A stretch of 64,000 bases of DNA from Verrucomicrobium spinosum DSM 4136 = JCM 18804 (GCF_000172155.1 NZ_ABIZ01000001.1:3257105-3321104); one strand, 5' to 3'. Shown: positions 18,925 through 30,173, numbered from the stretch's first letter. The notes: a model not told the origin generated them from the letters alone. Numbers and translations are program-made.

Positions 18925-19701
18925 CTATTTCCGGCGAGGCTGTGGTGAGGGGGGCAAGGGCTGCCCCACTCGCTGAGCGGCGGGGATGTTGAGTTTCCGT
19001 TCCAGAATGTCAAGATCCCTGAGCACGGAGGGGTAGCGGAATCCCTTGTCATAGTGTCGTTTCAGAATCTCGTACGCCTGCTGCAGGTCAGGGGGCTCGC
19101 CCAGTTTCACCAGCTCATAGGCACCCATCCGCTCGTAGAAAGGCTTGGCACCACTCTTGGCGGCCAGCAGGAACGCTTCCGCGGCAGGCCGGGGATCTTT
19201 CAGCCGGTCGCGGTAGATCTCTGCCTCCCGCACGAGCAGCTTGGGGTTGTTCGGATTGTACACGAGCCCCTCCTGCACAATCTTGAGACCTCGCAGGACG
19301 TAATCGCGGAAGTCTTTGTTCCGGATGGCCGCCCGCAGGTCCTCCCGCTGCTGGGTGCTGGTGGCTGCGTTGTAAGCCATATGCCAGGCGGCCTCATCCC
19401 AATACATGGCCTCACGTGGCTGCATGCGGGTGGTCAGCGTCATGAGGCTGTCCACGCGCCCCCAGTCGCGATCCTCAAATGCCACGTAGGCCCGCAGATA
19501 GGTGATGCTGGCGACCAGTGAGCGAAGGCCGCCCAGCGCTGCGGCAAAGGCCATCTGGCTCACTGTCTCCCGCAGGCTTAGAGCCACCGGGGCGTCCCTT
19601 AAATCGGCTGCTTTCAGCGTGGCTGCGACGCGGTCTTCCAGCGGTACCTTGGCCACCCCCATGGTGACGAGCAGGATCACTGCGAGAATCTTGTTTTTCA
19701 T
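18925..19701 (-). CDS. Exported TPR-like protein of unknown function
   Basis: From ATG 19701 it has 258 residues with an N-terminal hydrophobic segment (MKNKILAVILLVTMGVAKV). The body is helical with TPR-like stretches (YLRAYVAFEDRDWGRVDSLM, DYVLRGLKIVQEGLVYNPNN, AYEILKRHYDKGFRYPS). It lies 16 nt after the ABC permease gene and is likely an accessory subunit of, or cargo-handling partner to, that transporter. No catalytic motif seen. Confidence 0.6.
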   Translation of the reverse strand: MKNKILAVILLVTMGVAKVPLEDRVAATLKAADLRDAPVALSLRETVSQMAFAAALGGLRSLVASITYLRAYVAFEDRDWGRVDSLMTLTTRMQPREAMYWDEAAWHMAYNAATSTQQREDLRAAIRNKDFRDYVLRGLKIVQEGLVYNPNNPKLLVREAEIYRDRLKDPRPAAEAFLLAAKSGAKPFYERMGAYELVKLGEPPDLQQAYEILKRHYDKGFRYPSVLRDLDILERKLNIPAAQRVGQPLPPSPQPRRK

Positions 19702-19717
19702 GGGTGCGGCGGTCGGA

Positions 19718-20623
19718 CTAGAGTTCCTTCTCCACAAAAAACAGATACGCCACGCTGGTGTAACCAACGATGTACAGCAGGGCAATGCCAGACACCTCTG
19801 TGAGCACTCCCAGGGGAATGACCTCACCCCGGATGGCGGGCTCCGCCAGATCAAAAAGCGTGAGGTCTGGGCAGAAAATCGCTATGGCACCACTCAGGGC
19901 TTTTTGCCAGAAGCCGGACATCTTGTCCAGAAACCATTCCCTCAGGAGGGCCTGTCCCTGACCCGCAATGACAAATGCCATGCCCACCAGAATGGTGAAG
20001 AGGGTGGAGCTGGCAAAACAGGAGATGAGCAACGACACCGCTGCCACGACGGAGGCCTTCAGAAAGATGGCCCACACCGCGCCGTGCAGACTGTAGGTGA
20101 GGCCGAAGCGCGAGTTGAGATCCTTGATGAAGGCGATGTTCTCCGGAGTGGCGGCCTGCTCCTTCTCCAGCGCGGCGATCTGGCTGGAGATGATGAGGGA
20201 CTGCTTGACGTAAAGCATGAGGCTGAAGACCAGATCCATCAGCAACAATCCGCCCCCCAGCAGCAGCATGACGCCCAGCAGCTTGCCGATCAGGTACTCA
20301 TAGCGGGGCACCGGCTTGCTCAGCGTTGTGTAGAGCGTGCGATCCTCCAGATCGCGAGGGATCAACAGCCCGGTGGCTGCGATGGCGATGATGACGAAGA
20401 ACACCTGAAGCGCGCCAAAGGTCCAGTCTTTGAGCAGCTTCAACTGCTGCTCAGGGCTCACTGCGGGAAAGGCAAAGGCGGCGATGACGATGACGATGCT
20501 GATGATGCCCATGAAGACGAGGATGCGCATCCGGATCAGCTGAGTGACGGTGTGCGTGGCCATGGTCCAGATGCGGCCTGGCGAAAAGGATGAGTAGGCA
20601 GAGCGGGGGGAGGCTGAGGACAT
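19718..20623 (-). CDS. ABC-2 type transporter permease
   Basis: A 301-residue protein with about six TM segments, an early LIRMRILVFMGIISIVIVI segment, and the permease text LEDRTLYTTLSKPVPRYEYLIGK seen in ABC-2 export permeases next to single-domain ATPases. A large polar loop sits near residues 140-175. It lies 24 nt after the ATPase gene. Substrate unknown. Confidence 0.8.
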   Translation of the reverse strand: MSSASPRSAYSSFSPGRIWTMATHTVTQLIRMRILVFMGIISIVIVIAAFAFPAVSPEQQLKLLKDWTFGALQVFFVIIAIAATGLLIPRDLEDRTLYTTLSKPVPRYEYLIGKLLGVMLLLGGGLLLMDLVFSLMLYVKQSLIISSQIAALEKEQAATPENIAFIKDLNSRFGLTYSLHGAVWAIFLKASVVAAVSLLISCFASSTLFTILVGMAFVIAGQGQALLREWFLDKMSGFWQKALSGAIAIFCPDLTLFDLAEPAIRGEVIPLGVLTEVSGIALLYIVGYTSVAYLFFVEKEL

Positions 20624-20647
20624 GGGAAGGCTGAGGGCAGATCGAGA

Positions 20648-21535
20648 TCATTCGCCATCACCCGTCTGGGTGGTGGACTGGAGGAAGAGTTTTTCGAGCG
20701 TGGTGCGAGGTTTGCCCTCAGAGACCAACTGGCTTTTGCCGCCCGCCTCCTGCACGAGGGTGCGGATCCTTGCGAGCAGCTCCGGCGGCGCATCCTGAAG
20801 GATGAGTTCCGTCTGGTTCTCCACGGAGATCAGGTCTTCCAGCTTGCCTTCGCTCACCATCCGGCCGTTGGACATGATGCCCACGCGATCACACACCTCC
20901 TGCATCTGCTCGAGCAGATGGGAGGTGACCACGATGGTGATGCCCCGTTGTTTGAGCTCCAGAATGAGATCGCGAATGCGCCGGGAGCCCACGGGGTCCA
21001 CCCCGGCAGTGGGTTCGTCCAGAATGAGTAAGCGAGGCTCATGGATCAGCGCCTGGCCCAGGCCCACGCGCTGAAGCATGCCCTTGGAGTAGCCTCCCAC
21101 CCGGCGCTCGGCGGCGTGGGTCAAGCCCGTGAGTTCCAGCATGGCCTCCGTGCGGTCCTTCAGCTCGGCACCTCGCAGGCCACAGAGTCTGCCGTAGAAG
21201 TTGAGCGTCTCCCGGCCGCTCAGGTGCTTGTAGAAATAGGGGTTCTCTGGCAGGAAGCCCACGTCTTGCCGGCTGGCGACTTCCTCGCTGTCCCGGCCAA
21301 AGATGGTGGCCCTGCCTTGTGTGGCCTTGAGCAGGCCCAGCATCACCTTCATGGTGGTGGACTTGCCGCAGCCGTTGGGGCCAATCAGCCCATAAACCTC
21401 CCCCGCGCTCACCTCGAAGCTGAGCTGTTTGACGGCCAGGAGCGGTTTCTTGGTGAAACCCGATTTGAACACCTTGGTGAGGTTTTCCACCGTCACGGCG
21501 GGTGTCGGAGGGGCTGAGGGAGAGGGGACGTCCAT
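20648..21535 (-). CDS. ABC transporter ATP-binding protein
   Basis: Walker A GPNGCGKSTTM, signature GGYSKGMLQRVGLGQAL, Walker B LLILDEPTAGVDPVGSRR and switch VVTSHLLEQM are all present. It pairs with the permease downstream as an ABC-2 exporter. About 295 residues from ATG 21535; a GTG at 21574 would overlap the acylphosphatase gene. The C-terminal ~60 residues (EGKLEDLISVENQTELIL onward) form the usual regulatory tail. Confidence 0.88.
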   Translation of the reverse strand: MDVPSPSAPPTPAVTVENLTKVFKSGFTKKPLLAVKQLSFEVSAGEVYGLIGPNGCGKSTTMKVMLGLLKATQGRATIFGRDSEEVASRQDVGFLPENPYFYKHLSGRETLNFYGRLCGLRGAELKDRTEAMLELTGLTHAAERRVGGYSKGMLQRVGLGQALIHEPRLLILDEPTAGVDPVGSRRIRDLILELKQRGITIVVTSHLLEQMQEVCDRVGIMSNGRMVSEGKLEDLISVENQTELILQDAPPELLARIRTLVQEAGGKSQLVSEGKPRTTLEKLFLQSTTQTGDGE

Positions 21536-21545
21536 GGCCGCGTAT

Positions 21546-21821
21546 TCAGGAAACGATGGTAAAGCCTCTGACACCGGTCAGAGGGGGGATGTTGTTCACT
21601 TCCACTTCCTTGATGTTCCCGCCCAGTGAGCTGTTCTGGATGTCCTCCAGAAAGGCATCGAGCTCCTCCTCGTCATATGAGCTGGCTTGTAGCTCCACCC
21701 GGCCGTCGGGCAGGTTCTTCACCCAGCCGGTGACCTCGAAGCCGGAGGCAAGGCGTTTGACGGTGTATCGAAATCCTACGCCCTGGACTCTGCCAGAGTA
21801 AAATACTTGCTTTGAGGTCAT
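21546..21821 (-). CDS. acyP: Acylphosphatase
   Basis: A 91-residue protein with YSGRVQGVGFRYTVKRLA, holding the phosphate loop and catalytic Arg, then VTGWVKNLPDGRVEL, holding the catalytic Asn. This is the full acylphosphatase fold, which hydrolyses acyl phosphates. A longer open frame to 22226 runs into the upstream gene and is not needed. It lies 11 nt upstream of the ABC ATPase gene. Confidence 0.9.
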   Translation of the reverse strand: MTSKQVFYSGRVQGVGFRYTVKRLASGFEVTGWVKNLPDGRVELQASSYDEEELDAFLEDIQNSSLGGNIKEVEVNNIPPLTGVRGFTIVS

Positions 21822-21916
21822 GGGTGCGATTGAAGAAAGAAGCGATGCTATTTCATGCCACGTTCCCGTTGGGAAGGCAACATGAGAGCCAGCGATCGAG
21901 GAGGCGGGAGGGGCGC

Positions 21917-23506
21917 CTATTTGCCCGAGTTTGACGGTGTAGCGAGGGTCTTTTGCGCTGCCCTGGCAAACGCCTCTGTGGCGGCATCGATGAAGAGCAC
22001 GCCCTGGCCGTTGTGGGTGCGCTCCATGCTCACGAAACGCTCCGGGCCATCGAGCTGAAAGACTCCCTTGGTAGCCTTGGTTGAAGGGGTGGCTCCTTTG
22101 TACCGGCTGAGGAGCCCTGTGCGCATGGCGGAGAAAAAGGCGTCTGCCGCATTGCTGTCTTTCCACAGAGTCTGCCAGACGGCGTGGTCGCGCTTGGTTC
22201 CTGCGCCCGCGGAGTAGGTGAGCCACACGTCATTGGCCCAGCCCGGGGCGGTGCTGGCAGCGATGGGCTCAGCCACGTGCTGCTTCAGAAGCAGCACCAT
22301 GCCCAGGGGGCCCATGGTATCCTCCCAGATCGGGGCGGCCCCGGCGATCTTCTTCTCCGGCAGGCGCAGCGTCAGCGGGCGGAATGGCTCCTCAGCCAGG
22401 TACAGTTGGGGATCCAGGATCTCGGCGGACGCCGTGGGGAGCCGATCGTAGGTGGCGTTTACCTGCTCCCAGCCACCGATGCTGTGCATGGACTGCATGA
22501 AGTCGAACCCCATCCCGAAGGGGAGCAACTCCAGCTCTCGCAGGAAATTGGGAATGGGGACGGCCCGGGAGGGATCGTCCGGATCCTCGCCCACGCCGCC
22601 GCCGCCGCCTTTGTCAGGGTGCCGGAGAGCATGAAGAAAGCGCGTCAGGGAGGCATCTCCTGCCAGCAGGGATTCCCGGGCGAGGCGTTGATCCAGGCTG
22701 AGGGGCTTGGCCTCTGGGGGGAAGACGGCTTTGCCGTAGTGCTTGAAGAGGTAACCGTAGGCCAGGGCCAGGGCGTTTTCCCGATCACTTCCGTGCTCCG
22801 CCATGAAGAGGGTCTGGCTTTCCTGATCAAACCAGCCTCCGATCTGATGGGAGAGAAAGGCGCCCTTTAGGGCGATGGCATCGACGGGCTCCGGTATGGC
22901 GCCCACCGCGGCGAGCGCCCTGCCGAATTGCTTGCCATAGGAGGGCGGAAATTGCGTGGCGAGCCACGCCGTGATGCGATTCGCCACCTCGGCACGGTCC
23001 ACGGAGAGGGTGGGCAGAGGGATGTCCTGGATCTCGCGCGTTTTCACCAGCTCGATCCCGATGCCCACAAAGTCGGGTGCCTCCCCGTTTGCGGCGGGCT
23101 TCATGTCCGGGCTGCAGGGGGGCGTGAGGCTCGGGTTTTTTCCCGTCAGGGAGGCCAGCTTGTCCAGCAGGGTGGAGTTCTCATGGCGCAGGATGTCCAC
23201 CTGTTCCTGTAGGTAGGTCACCTGCGATTGCAGCGTTTTGACCTCCTCGGCGGAGCCGGAAGTCCCCGGGAGAGGGGGCGCTTCCATATCCACGGAGGGA
23301 TCCAGCCCCGGCAGGCGGGGTGGGGGTATGGAGCCGAGTTCCGCCCCTGGCTCTGGCAGGGGGTTGCTGGACGACGCCTGGCCTGGGGAGGAGGAGGGGG
23401 CGGGGCGGGGCGATGGGGAGGGGGATTTTTGCAGATGCTGTATCAGCAGACCTGCACCCACACCCGACGCCACCAGGACTGTAAGAAGAATCAAAGGCCG
23501 GGCCAT
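21917..23506 (-). CDS. Secreted/anchored protein of unknown function, coiled-coil N-terminus
   Basis: From ATG 23506 (MARPLILLTVLVASG) it has 529 residues. An N-terminal TM or signal anchor is followed by a Pro/Ser-rich linker, a short coiled coil (LQSQVTYLQEQVDILRHENS) and a ~400-residue domain with FPPSYGKQFGRALAAVGAIP, TLFMAEHGSDRENALALAYG and FVSMERTHNGQGVLFIDAAT. I do not recognise the domain. First gene of the minus-strand run down to the ABC transporter, so co-transcription is likely. Confidence 0.6.
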   Translation of the reverse strand: MARPLILLTVLVASGVGAGLLIQHLQKSPSPSPRPAPSSSPGQASSSNPLPEPGAELGSIPPPRLPGLDPSVDMEAPPLPGTSGSAEEVKTLQSQVTYLQEQVDILRHENSTLLDKLASLTGKNPSLTPPCSPDMKPAANGEAPDFVGIGIELVKTREIQDIPLPTLSVDRAEVANRITAWLATQFPPSYGKQFGRALAAVGAIPEPVDAIALKGAFLSHQIGGWFDQESQTLFMAEHGSDRENALALAYGYLFKHYGKAVFPPEAKPLSLDQRLARESLLAGDASLTRFLHALRHPDKGGGGGVGEDPDDPSRAVPIPNFLRELELLPFGMGFDFMQSMHSIGGWEQVNATYDRLPTASAEILDPQLYLAEEPFRPLTLRLPEKKIAGAAPIWEDTMGPLGMVLLLKQHVAEPIAASTAPGWANDVWLTYSAGAGTKRDHAVWQTLWKDSNAADAFFSAMRTGLLSRYKGATPSTKATKGVFQLDGPERFVSMERTHNGQGVLFIDAATEAFARAAQKTLATPSNSGK

Positions 23507-23686
23507 GGGAAATCGTAGAGCAGTTGGGGGGATTGTCGATGGAGGAATCTCGCGCACCCTGAGACACTTTCAGCGGAAGGGTGTTGGACAAGGAATCTCA
23601 TATTTTGAAACAGATTTGTCGAATCTGTGGAATGCCGCTTGAAGGGAGGATGGGGCTGTCCACCATGCGCTTTTTGATCTCCTCCC

Positions 23687-24538
23687 ATGGGCACTCTCTG
23701 GCGCATCCATCATCAGAACCATGAATTCACCTCCCGCGGCTGGATCATGGGCGTGCTCAATGTCACGCCCGATTCCTTTTCTGACGGGGGCAGATTCTTT
23801 GGCACCACGCTCGCGGTGGAGCGGGGGATGGAAATGGCGGAGGATGGGGCGGACGTGCTGGACGTTGGGGGCGAGTCCACCCGCCCCGGTGCCGAGCCGG
23901 TGAACGTGGCGGATGAGATCAAGCGGGTGGTCCCCGTCATCAGCGAGCTGCGCGGGAGGACACGGGCGCTCATCTCTATAGATACCATGAAGCCTGAGGT
24001 GGCCCGGGAGGCCGTGGCTGCGGGGGCAGATATAGTGAATGACGTGAACGGTCTCCGTGAGCCGGGCATGCTGGAGGCCGTCGCGGGCACCTCAGCAGGG
24101 GTGATTGTCATGCACATGCAAGGCACCCCGCGCACCATGCAGGCTCAGCCTTACTACCGGGATGTGGTGCAGGACGTCAGAGACTTCTTTGTCGAGCGCC
24201 TGGACACGCTGGCCCGGGCAGGCATTGATCCCCTGCGCGTGGCTCTGGATCCGGGCTTCGGATTCGGGAAAACCCTGGCCCATAATCTGGAACTGCTAAA
24301 CGGGCTCGACCAATTGCGTATGGAGGATCGACCGTTCGTCCTGGGGGTCTCCCGCAAGTCGATGCTGGGCACCTTGCTGGGCGATTCCCGGTTGGAGCAT
24401 CGCGCCTGGCCCACGGTGGCTCTGACCTCGTGGATGCGTGAATCGGGCGGTGAAATCATCCGTGTGCATGATGTGAAGCCGAACGCTCAGGCCATGCGGA
24501 TGACAGAGGCCATCATCGGGCCAGCACGGTCTGCATGA
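23687..24538 (+). CDS. folP: Dihydropteroate synthase
   Basis: The 283-residue TIM barrel has MGVLNVTPDSFSDGG (pterin/phosphate loop), DVGGESTRPGAEPV, ISIDTMKPEVAREA, NDVNGLREPGM, ALDPGFGFGKT and LGVSRKSMLG, the complete FolP signature. It joins p-aminobenzoate to hydroxymethyl-dihydropterin diphosphate in folate synthesis. Other folate genes are not adjacent. ATG 23687 gives the normal family length. Confidence 0.95.
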   Translation: MGTLWRIHHQNHEFTSRGWIMGVLNVTPDSFSDGGRFFGTTLAVERGMEMAEDGADVLDVGGESTRPGAEPVNVADEIKRVVPVISELRGRTRALISIDTMKPEVAREAVAAGADIVNDVNGLREPGMLEAVAGTSAGVIVMHMQGTPRTMQAQPYYRDVVQDVRDFFVERLDTLARAGIDPLRVALDPGFGFGKTLAHNLELLNGLDQLRMEDRPFVLGVSRKSMLGTLLGDSRLEHRAWPTVALTSWMRESGGEIIRVHDVKPNAQAMRMTEAIIGPARSA

Positions 24539-24598
24539 TGGGGTGGGTTTCTCCATCAGTGCGGCACTTTTCCTGCTTCTGGGTGAATCATTCGCAAG

Positions 24599-25730
<1,132 letters not shown>

Positions 25731-25772
25731 GCTGCGATGTCGCCACCAGGTGACGTAGAGTAAGTGTTCACT

Positions 25773-25806
25773 AAAAGCCGACGGGGGAAACTCCGTCGGT
25801 TTTTTG
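25773..25806 (+). terminator. Intrinsic terminator of gapA
   Basis: CCGACGG pairs with CCGTCGG around a GGGAAACT loop, followed by TTTTTT. It lies about 45 nt after the gap stop. Confidence 0.9.
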
Positions 25807-26180
25807 TTTGTGGGAGCTTTGTCGGGTGCCGGATAGGCTGGGGGGATGCTGGCGAGAGGGCTGCGCAAATGCTTTTGCACAGCTTAACCTAAAAAGGAAA
25901 ATGGAAGTGGTGAAAACAGCGCTTCCCGCTGTGTTGCAACGATTTGAACAGGAGGACGTTATCACTTAAAAGTTCCATCGCGGAGCGATGGGAGTTCATA
26001 CATCGTGAAGGCCTTGGGCATCTTCACTGTAGTTTCATTTTCCTTTTTAGGCTTAAATGTTGGATCTCGAACTTTGACTTCAAGGATATTCCTTCGGTAT
26101 TTATTCCACGCATTTTTTGAAGGAAAAAACTTGGCATGAGGGCTTAGGATTGGTATGAATAAGGGAATCCCCTAATTCAT
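25807..26180. other. Structured intergenic region before the 1330-residue gene
   Basis: No credible full gene. It holds a perfect 15-bp inverted repeat, CCTAAAAAGGAAAAT at 25888-25902 and its complement at 26037-26051. Between the arms is a perfect 7-bp hairpin CCATCGC-GGA-GCGATGG (25975-25991). A 22-codon reading frame (25901-25969) with a weak AAGGA upstream begins at the end of the first arm and could be a leader peptide. The region is more AT-rich than its surroundings. Confidence 0.5.
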
Positions 26181-29100
26181 ATGCGAGCCTGCTTCCGCAG
26201 ACTGGTGGCGACTTCTTGGTTGTTGCTTGTCGTACCTCTTTACGTGTCTCCCAGGTTGGTCTGTGCCCAAGGAACAGACTTCTACTGGAATCCTGTTGTC
26301 ATTCGCATCGGCTCCACGCTGCCTGCCGGCTCCATTGATGCGGCGACAACTCCTGGAGTTCGCACACTTTCCACGAACGCCGCAGGCTTTGGTGCGTTGC
26401 CCAGTTCCAGTGAGAGCTTGTTATTCGCTTCCGTTCCCAGCAGTTCCTCCGGGGCGATCGCTTGGACTGCTCCTGATTCATCAGGTTCTGTGATGACCGC
26501 AGGGAGTGTTGCGGGGGTGATGCTGCGGTTCTCGGAAACCACAGCTCCTGGCGCGCCATTTGTCTTTGCAGGGGTTCGCCAGGGAGTGTCGGGCGTGGAG
26601 TTGCGTTGGCGACTGGTACAAAACGGAGAGATGAAGTCAGTCTCGGGCGTGATCAGCGGGACGGATTTTCCTCCAGGCAGCAAGTTGAAGCTGGAGGCGA
26701 TTGCGGGGCGGGCGTTTTTGTCGTACAAAATGTCCAGTGATCTGCCCACAGATCCATGGCGGAAACGGGTGGCAATAGACTTCACGGGTTCAGGTTCCGT
26801 TCGCTCCGGGCTGGTGCTTGCCACAGGTGGCAGCGGCACGGCCAGTCTGTCTGTGAACAATGATCATGTACAGGTGTGGCCCATGAAAGAGGGCGCGCAT
26901 TGGGTGCGATTGGTGGAACCTTTTGACCCCGGGTACGGCGGTGACAGGATAAGCACCAGAGAGTCAATGTTTGGGTGGGAAGATTGGTCCTTTGAATCCA
27001 CGGTGGACGTTGAAACGGGGCCAGCAGCCCAGATCTACTCTGGAGGCGACTACTGGAAATGGAGCCGGGAGGCTTCAGCCTGGACTATTGATCCCGATCT
27101 GGAAGATCGCGTCACGGTGTACATGACAGACATACACCCGACGACGGCATCAGAAGATGCAACTGACGTCTATGTGCGATACGGTGCCATCACGAGCCAC
27201 ACTGCTTCTCCCTCCGTCGATTCGCTTATCTGGGATGGTGAATCGGTGCTGAGCAGTCACCCTGTTGCCGGTGTGTTGGGAGAGGGTCTCTGGGTTTTCC
27301 TGGCCACGCTGCCCAAGCCCGTTTATGCCGATACTTCCCTTCAGCTCATCATGGGCTGGACCTTTACCCAGACGCCTGGCGGGCTAAAGAATGAGGCATC
27401 GCTCGACGGATTGCTTCTCGTAGGTCAGGGCCCTCAGACAGACAGCAATGGTGACGGTTTGCCGGATGAGTTTGGCGGGCTTTTTGCCCCGTGGTTGACG
27501 TCAGACGGGGATTTTGATGGAGATGGCCTGACCAATGCCGAGGAGTATGTGCTGGGTCTGTCACCTACAACCTCCAGTTCCGGGGTGCCTCCCACCGTTT
27601 CGGTGGTTAAACCTGGTTCTTCGCCTTGGCTTCTCGCACGAGGTAGATGGTCCGCAACGCCAGCCGAGGTAAAGGCCGTGTATCCTGGCACCTCTCCCCC
27701 AGTGCCGATCAAAGGCTATGGATTTTATCTCAAGACCTCGGAGAACACCATCGGATTCGGCTCTTCCCGGAACGCCGCTGCTTGGAAAGGGGACTATCTC
27801 ACCACCACCGATTCGTTGGGGGTGGCACGTGCCTACCTCTGGGTTGATGCGGAGTGTCCGACGCCTGCGGGCTCTTCGAGCACAGGCTACGATATCAATG
27901 TGCGGGATTTTTATGCCTCCTTCAAGGTGCGGCCCTATGACAATACCTCTCCGGGTCCCATCGACATCTTGGGGGCTGCCCAGTACCGATTGACCCCCTC
28001 AACCTTTATGTCGCTTTCCTCCAGTACCTTCAGTCTTTTGGGGGAATGGCTGATCAGCGCCGACACCACGGGGGCAAACCTGTGGCGATGGAGTCCGTGG
28101 GATAATTCGTGGTCATCACGGCCTGGTTTGTTTTCTGGCCTTTCGATGAGTTCAATCACAGGGGATTCAGACACCTTTGTCGTGAGCGGAAATCAAGTTC
28201 ACACCGGGATTTACGATGCTGGGCAGGAGGTGTGGTCAACGTGGGGCACTGCCTTCTCTCCCACGGTGCCTGTGCAGCCCACTCAACCTGTAGGATATAC
28301 CCCAAGAACGGGCGACTATGAGTGGGCGAGCCAGCTCGGTTTTATCAACCTCTATCAGGGCTTTCCCCGCGCTTTGGCCCTGCGAGGGGGATGGCTGGCA
28401 GTTGGTCAGGCCGATTGGAACGGCACGGTCGAGCTCTACAAGAAGGAAGGATCTGGTTGGAGCTTGCACTCAACTCTCGCACCCTCCTCTGGGAGCCACT
28501 CTGATACATTCGGCTACTCGGTTGCTTTTTCAGAGGATGGGCAAAGGCTGGTGGTGGGGGCGCCCGGAGACGCGCGGGGACATGCGGCGGGAATGTATGC
28601 CCTGTCTTACCTGCCCACCATCTTGATCGACGTGCCGCACACGGAGGATGTCTGGGGTTGGGGGGAGGATGAGTTTGGGAATCCCATTTGGACCGTCATA
28701 GGGCAGAATACCTGGAATGAGGTGACGGTAGGTATGACAAGCGGCTCTCCTCCTCCCTCGGCACAACCGTCGGCCTATGTGTATGAGTTAGATCCCAATG
28801 ACGATTGGAACCAGGTCGCCCGACTCGTTTCTTCAACCACGGGCCCCTCTGTGACCTATGACTTGGAGATGTTTGGTGCCTCGGTTGCGGCAGTGAACAA
28901 TTGGGTGATTGTCGGTGCGCCATACTTCAACGAAGGTGCTGATATTCCTACATCCGAGCCTTTACCGCAGGGGAGCGTCTATGGCTTCAAACACGATGGC
29001 ACAGCCTGGGTTCAACAAGATGTGGTCCGCCGGAGCAATCCAAGATTTGGCGAAAAGGTATTGGCGAGTGGAGACCGGGTCCTGGCAGTGACCCCTCCCA

Positions 29101-30173
29101 CGTCCTATCCCATCGAGCAGGCCGCACTGCCGGGTTATGCCGCCGTCCTCCATCCAGGGAACACGGATCTGAACCCGGTGGGCGAAATTGCCAATCCTTA
29201 CAGTGCTCCTTCATCTGCTGCTGATGAAAGCACATTTGTCAGCAAGACTTCCGCAACCACGGCCCAGGAGTACCTATGGCTGCCTGCGGTGCCTTGGGAT
29301 GCCACCGAAGGCACTGCCAAGGTGGGCTGGCTCACCGTCACTGACGAGGACCTGGCCAATGCCAATGCCAGCCTGGAACAAATCAGCCTGCTTGCAGGTG
29401 ACTCACTGCGGTGGTTGCTGGATACCTCCCTGTCGCAGCCGGGAGCCCCAGCCCATGAGGCCTGGCAATCTGAGCCCAAGGCGCTCAAGGTTAAACTGGG
29501 GGCGGACCTTGAGTCCTTTGCGCCGGGCATTGACTGGCTGGAAGTCACCGCCCTGGATCGGGCCGGGGATGCCTACACGGAGTACTTGGGCATCCGTGTC
29601 ACGGGGCAGGCCCCCAGTGTGCCCGTCTTGCAGTCAGTCAGCGGGGCGGGAGGGCGGCAGGTAAGAGTGGCCTGGAGCGCCTCGTCGCACTCTCCAGCCA
29701 CTTATGTTGTGGAGACGGCTGACCATGCCGTGATTGAGGACTTGTTGAGCAACGGCGGCACCCCGCAGCAGATCAGTGATGCCTTCTCAGAGCGAGCCCG
29801 GGTCATGGGATCTCAGACGTCCTACTATCACCAGGTCGCGACACCTGGGGATGTTTATACCCTGAAACTCGCGTTCCGCGTGCGGGCCCTGAACGAGGAG
29901 GGGCTTTCGGATCCCAGCAATTACATCATCGCCAATCTCGACGAGGATGATGATGGCCTGCCAGACTGGTGGGAGGCGTTGCACGGGGGTGATCTCGATC
30001 CCACCCTGGATGATGACAGTGATGGGCTGACCAATCTTCAGGAATACGCAGCCGGTACAAATCCCATGGTCGCCGACTCGGATGGCGACGGCACCCTGGA
30101 CGGGGCGGACTCCGAGCCGCTCAATGCCAAGGTCAACAGTTTGTCCTTCGTGCTTTTCACTCCGGTGGAGTGA
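26181..30173 (+). CDS. Large secreted protein with calcium-binding thrombospondin-3-like repeats
   Basis: The 1330-residue protein has an N-terminal signal peptide (LVATSWLLLVVPLYVSPRL, ending near CAQG). Acidic D-x-D-x-D repeats occur at about 415-455 (DSNGDGLPDEFG, DGDFDGDGLTNAEEY) and at the C-terminus (DDDGLPDWWEALHGG, DDDSDGLTNLQEYAAGTNP, DSDGDGTLDGADSEP), typical Ca-binding motifs of PVC surface proteins. The middle contains propeller/FG-GAP-like stretches (GYSVAFSEDGQRLVVGAPGD, FGASVAAVNNWVIVGAPYF). Probably exported, perhaps an adhesin-like or substrate-binding protein. It starts at ATG 26181. Confidence 0.75.
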   Translation: MRACFRRLVATSWLLLVVPLYVSPRLVCAQGTDFYWNPVVIRIGSTLPAGSIDAATTPGVRTLSTNAAGFGALPSSSESLLFASVPSSSSGAIAWTAPDSSGSVMTAGSVAGVMLRFSETTAPGAPFVFAGVRQGVSGVELRWRLVQNGEMKSVSGVISGTDFPPGSKLKLEAIAGRAFLSYKMSSDLPTDPWRKRVAIDFTGSGSVRSGLVLATGGSGTASLSVNNDHVQVWPMKEGAHWVRLVEPFDPGYGGDRISTRESMFGWEDWSFESTVDVETGPAAQIYSGGDYWKWSREASAWTIDPDLEDRVTVYMTDIHPTTASEDATDVYVRYGAITSHTASPSVDSLIWDGESVLSSHPVAGVLGEGLWVFLATLPKPVYADTSLQLIMGWTFTQTPGGLKNEASLDGLLLVGQGPQTDSNGDGLPDEFGGLFAPWLTSDGDFDGDGLTNAEEYVLGLSPTTSSSGVPPTVSVVKPGSSPWLLARGRWSATPAEVKAVYPGTSPPVPIKGYGFYLKTSENTIGFGSSRNAAAWKGDYLTTTDSLGVARAYLWVDAECPTPAGSSSTGYDINVRDFYASFKVRPYDNTSPGPIDILGAAQYRLTPSTFMSLSSSTFSLLGEWLISADTTGANLWRWSPWDNSWSSRPGLFSGLSMSSITGDSDTFVVSGNQVHTGIYDAGQEVWSTWGTAFSPTVPVQPTQPVGYTPRTGDYEWASQLGFINLYQGFPRALALRGGWLAVGQADWNGTVELYKKEGSGWSLHSTLAPSSGSHSDTFGYSVAFSEDGQRLVVGAPGDARGHAAGMYALSYLPTILIDVPHTEDVWGWGEDEFGNPIWTVIGQNTWNEVTVGMTSGSPPPSAQPSAYVYELDPNDDWNQVARLVSSTTGPSVTYDLEMFGASVAAVNNWVIVGAPYFNEGADIPTSEPLPQGSVYGFKHDGTAWVQQDVVRRSNPRFGEKVLASGDRVLAVTPPTSYPIEQAALPGYAAVLHPGNTDLNPVGEIANPYSAPSSAADESTFVSKTSATTAQEYLWLPAVPWDATEGTAKVGWLTVTDEDLANANASLEQISLLAGDSLRWLLDTSLSQPGAPAHEAWQSEPKALKVKLGADLESFAPGIDWLEVTALDRAGDAYTEYLGIRVTGQAPSVPVLQSVSGAGGRQVRVAWSASSHSPATYVVETADHAVIEDLLSNGGTPQQISDAFSERARVMGSQTSYYHQVATPGDVYTLKLAFRVRALNEEGLSDPSNYIIANLDEDDDGLPDWWEALHGGDLDPTLDDDSDGLTNLQEYAAGTNPMVADSDGDGTLDGADSEPLNAKVNSLSFVLFTPVE

